Of a stretch of DNA of 43,499 nt, positions 43,043 to 43,499 are shown piece after piece. This DNA is from an uncultured Lachnospiraceae bacterium. Lineage in GTDB: Bacteria > Bacillota > Clostridia > Lachnospirales > Lachnospiraceae. Under the pieces are notes generated by a model, which did no database searches, had not been told where the DNA came from, and worked only from the letters and a program-made list of their open reading frames with translations. The DNA lies in assembly GCA_905233695.1 (NCBI GenBank), contig CAJODN010000012.1, positions 1 to 43,499 of the forward strand. The letters are read 5' to 3'. A program made the translations under genes and the position numbers. The stretch's first letter is position 1; every line of letters begins with the position of its first letter.

Positions 43043-43499
<457 letters not shown>

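Overview
The window looks like a chromosomal stretch of a low-to-moderate GC Firmicute of class Clostridia, most likely a Lachnospiraceae-type gut or rumen anaerobe. This rests on clear sigma-A promoters with strong AGGAGG-type ribosome sites, a pyruvate:ferredoxin oxidoreductase gene, an ACT/UPF0210 pair, a large FtsA-like ATPase, a GPH sugar symporter and a CadA-type ATPase whose metal-binding domain is a separate gene. The species is inferred; there is no rRNA or tRNA here to confirm it.

Layout. 1-2450: accessory DNA with the 3' part of an IS200-type transposase, its hairpin-rich right end, an XRE regulator plus two unknown genes, and a Phd-like/HicA-like toxin-antitoxin pair with its own promoter and operator, closed by a bidirectional terminator. 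2456-9039: arginine biosynthesis, argG facing left and argC-GNAT-argJ-argB-argD facing right, with ArgR-type boxes between the divergent promoters and stable hairpins between argJ/argB and argB/argD. 9070-11774: a zinc/cadmium efflux operon (free HMA protein, P1B ATPase, ArsR-family repressor) with a matching operator and a terminator. 11837-14060: a GPH-family sugar symporter and a small membrane protein. 14072-15808: a Y-family (UmuC-like) polymerase and a YolD-like partner behind an operator-filled promoter. 15920-29270: mostly core genes: a TtcA-like/AlkD-like fusion, an Xaa-Pro aminopeptidase, DNA polymerase I, a GGDEF protein, coaE, an FtsA-like ATPase, a WalJ-like hydrolase, an ACT protein and a UPF0210 protein.

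29340-38421 is a defence island: a Fic protein behind a two-site operator, type I restriction genes hsdM, hsdS and hsdR, wrecks of a DinD/BRO-N gene and a KilA-N gene between hsdM and hsdS, a convergent EVE-HNH nuclease likely to attack modified DNA, and a fragment of an E2 acyltransferase at the far edge. 38544-43499 returns to chromosomal genes: an ABC-F ATPase, a non-coding array of four palindromic units with an exact 75-bp period, a viroplasmin/RNase HIII-like fusion, a membrane protein and the start of pyruvate:ferredoxin oxidoreductase.

The most unusual items are: (i) the 75-bp-period array at 40371-40633; (ii) two opposite-facing copies of a ~95-bp element with compensatory base pairs, at 15809-15903 and 24172-24265, the second forming the end of coaE; (iii) the TtcA-AlkD fusion that keeps a perfect internal ribosome site; (iv) the viroplasmin-RNase HIII architecture; and (v) the paired 33-bp operators around the Fic/type I promoter.
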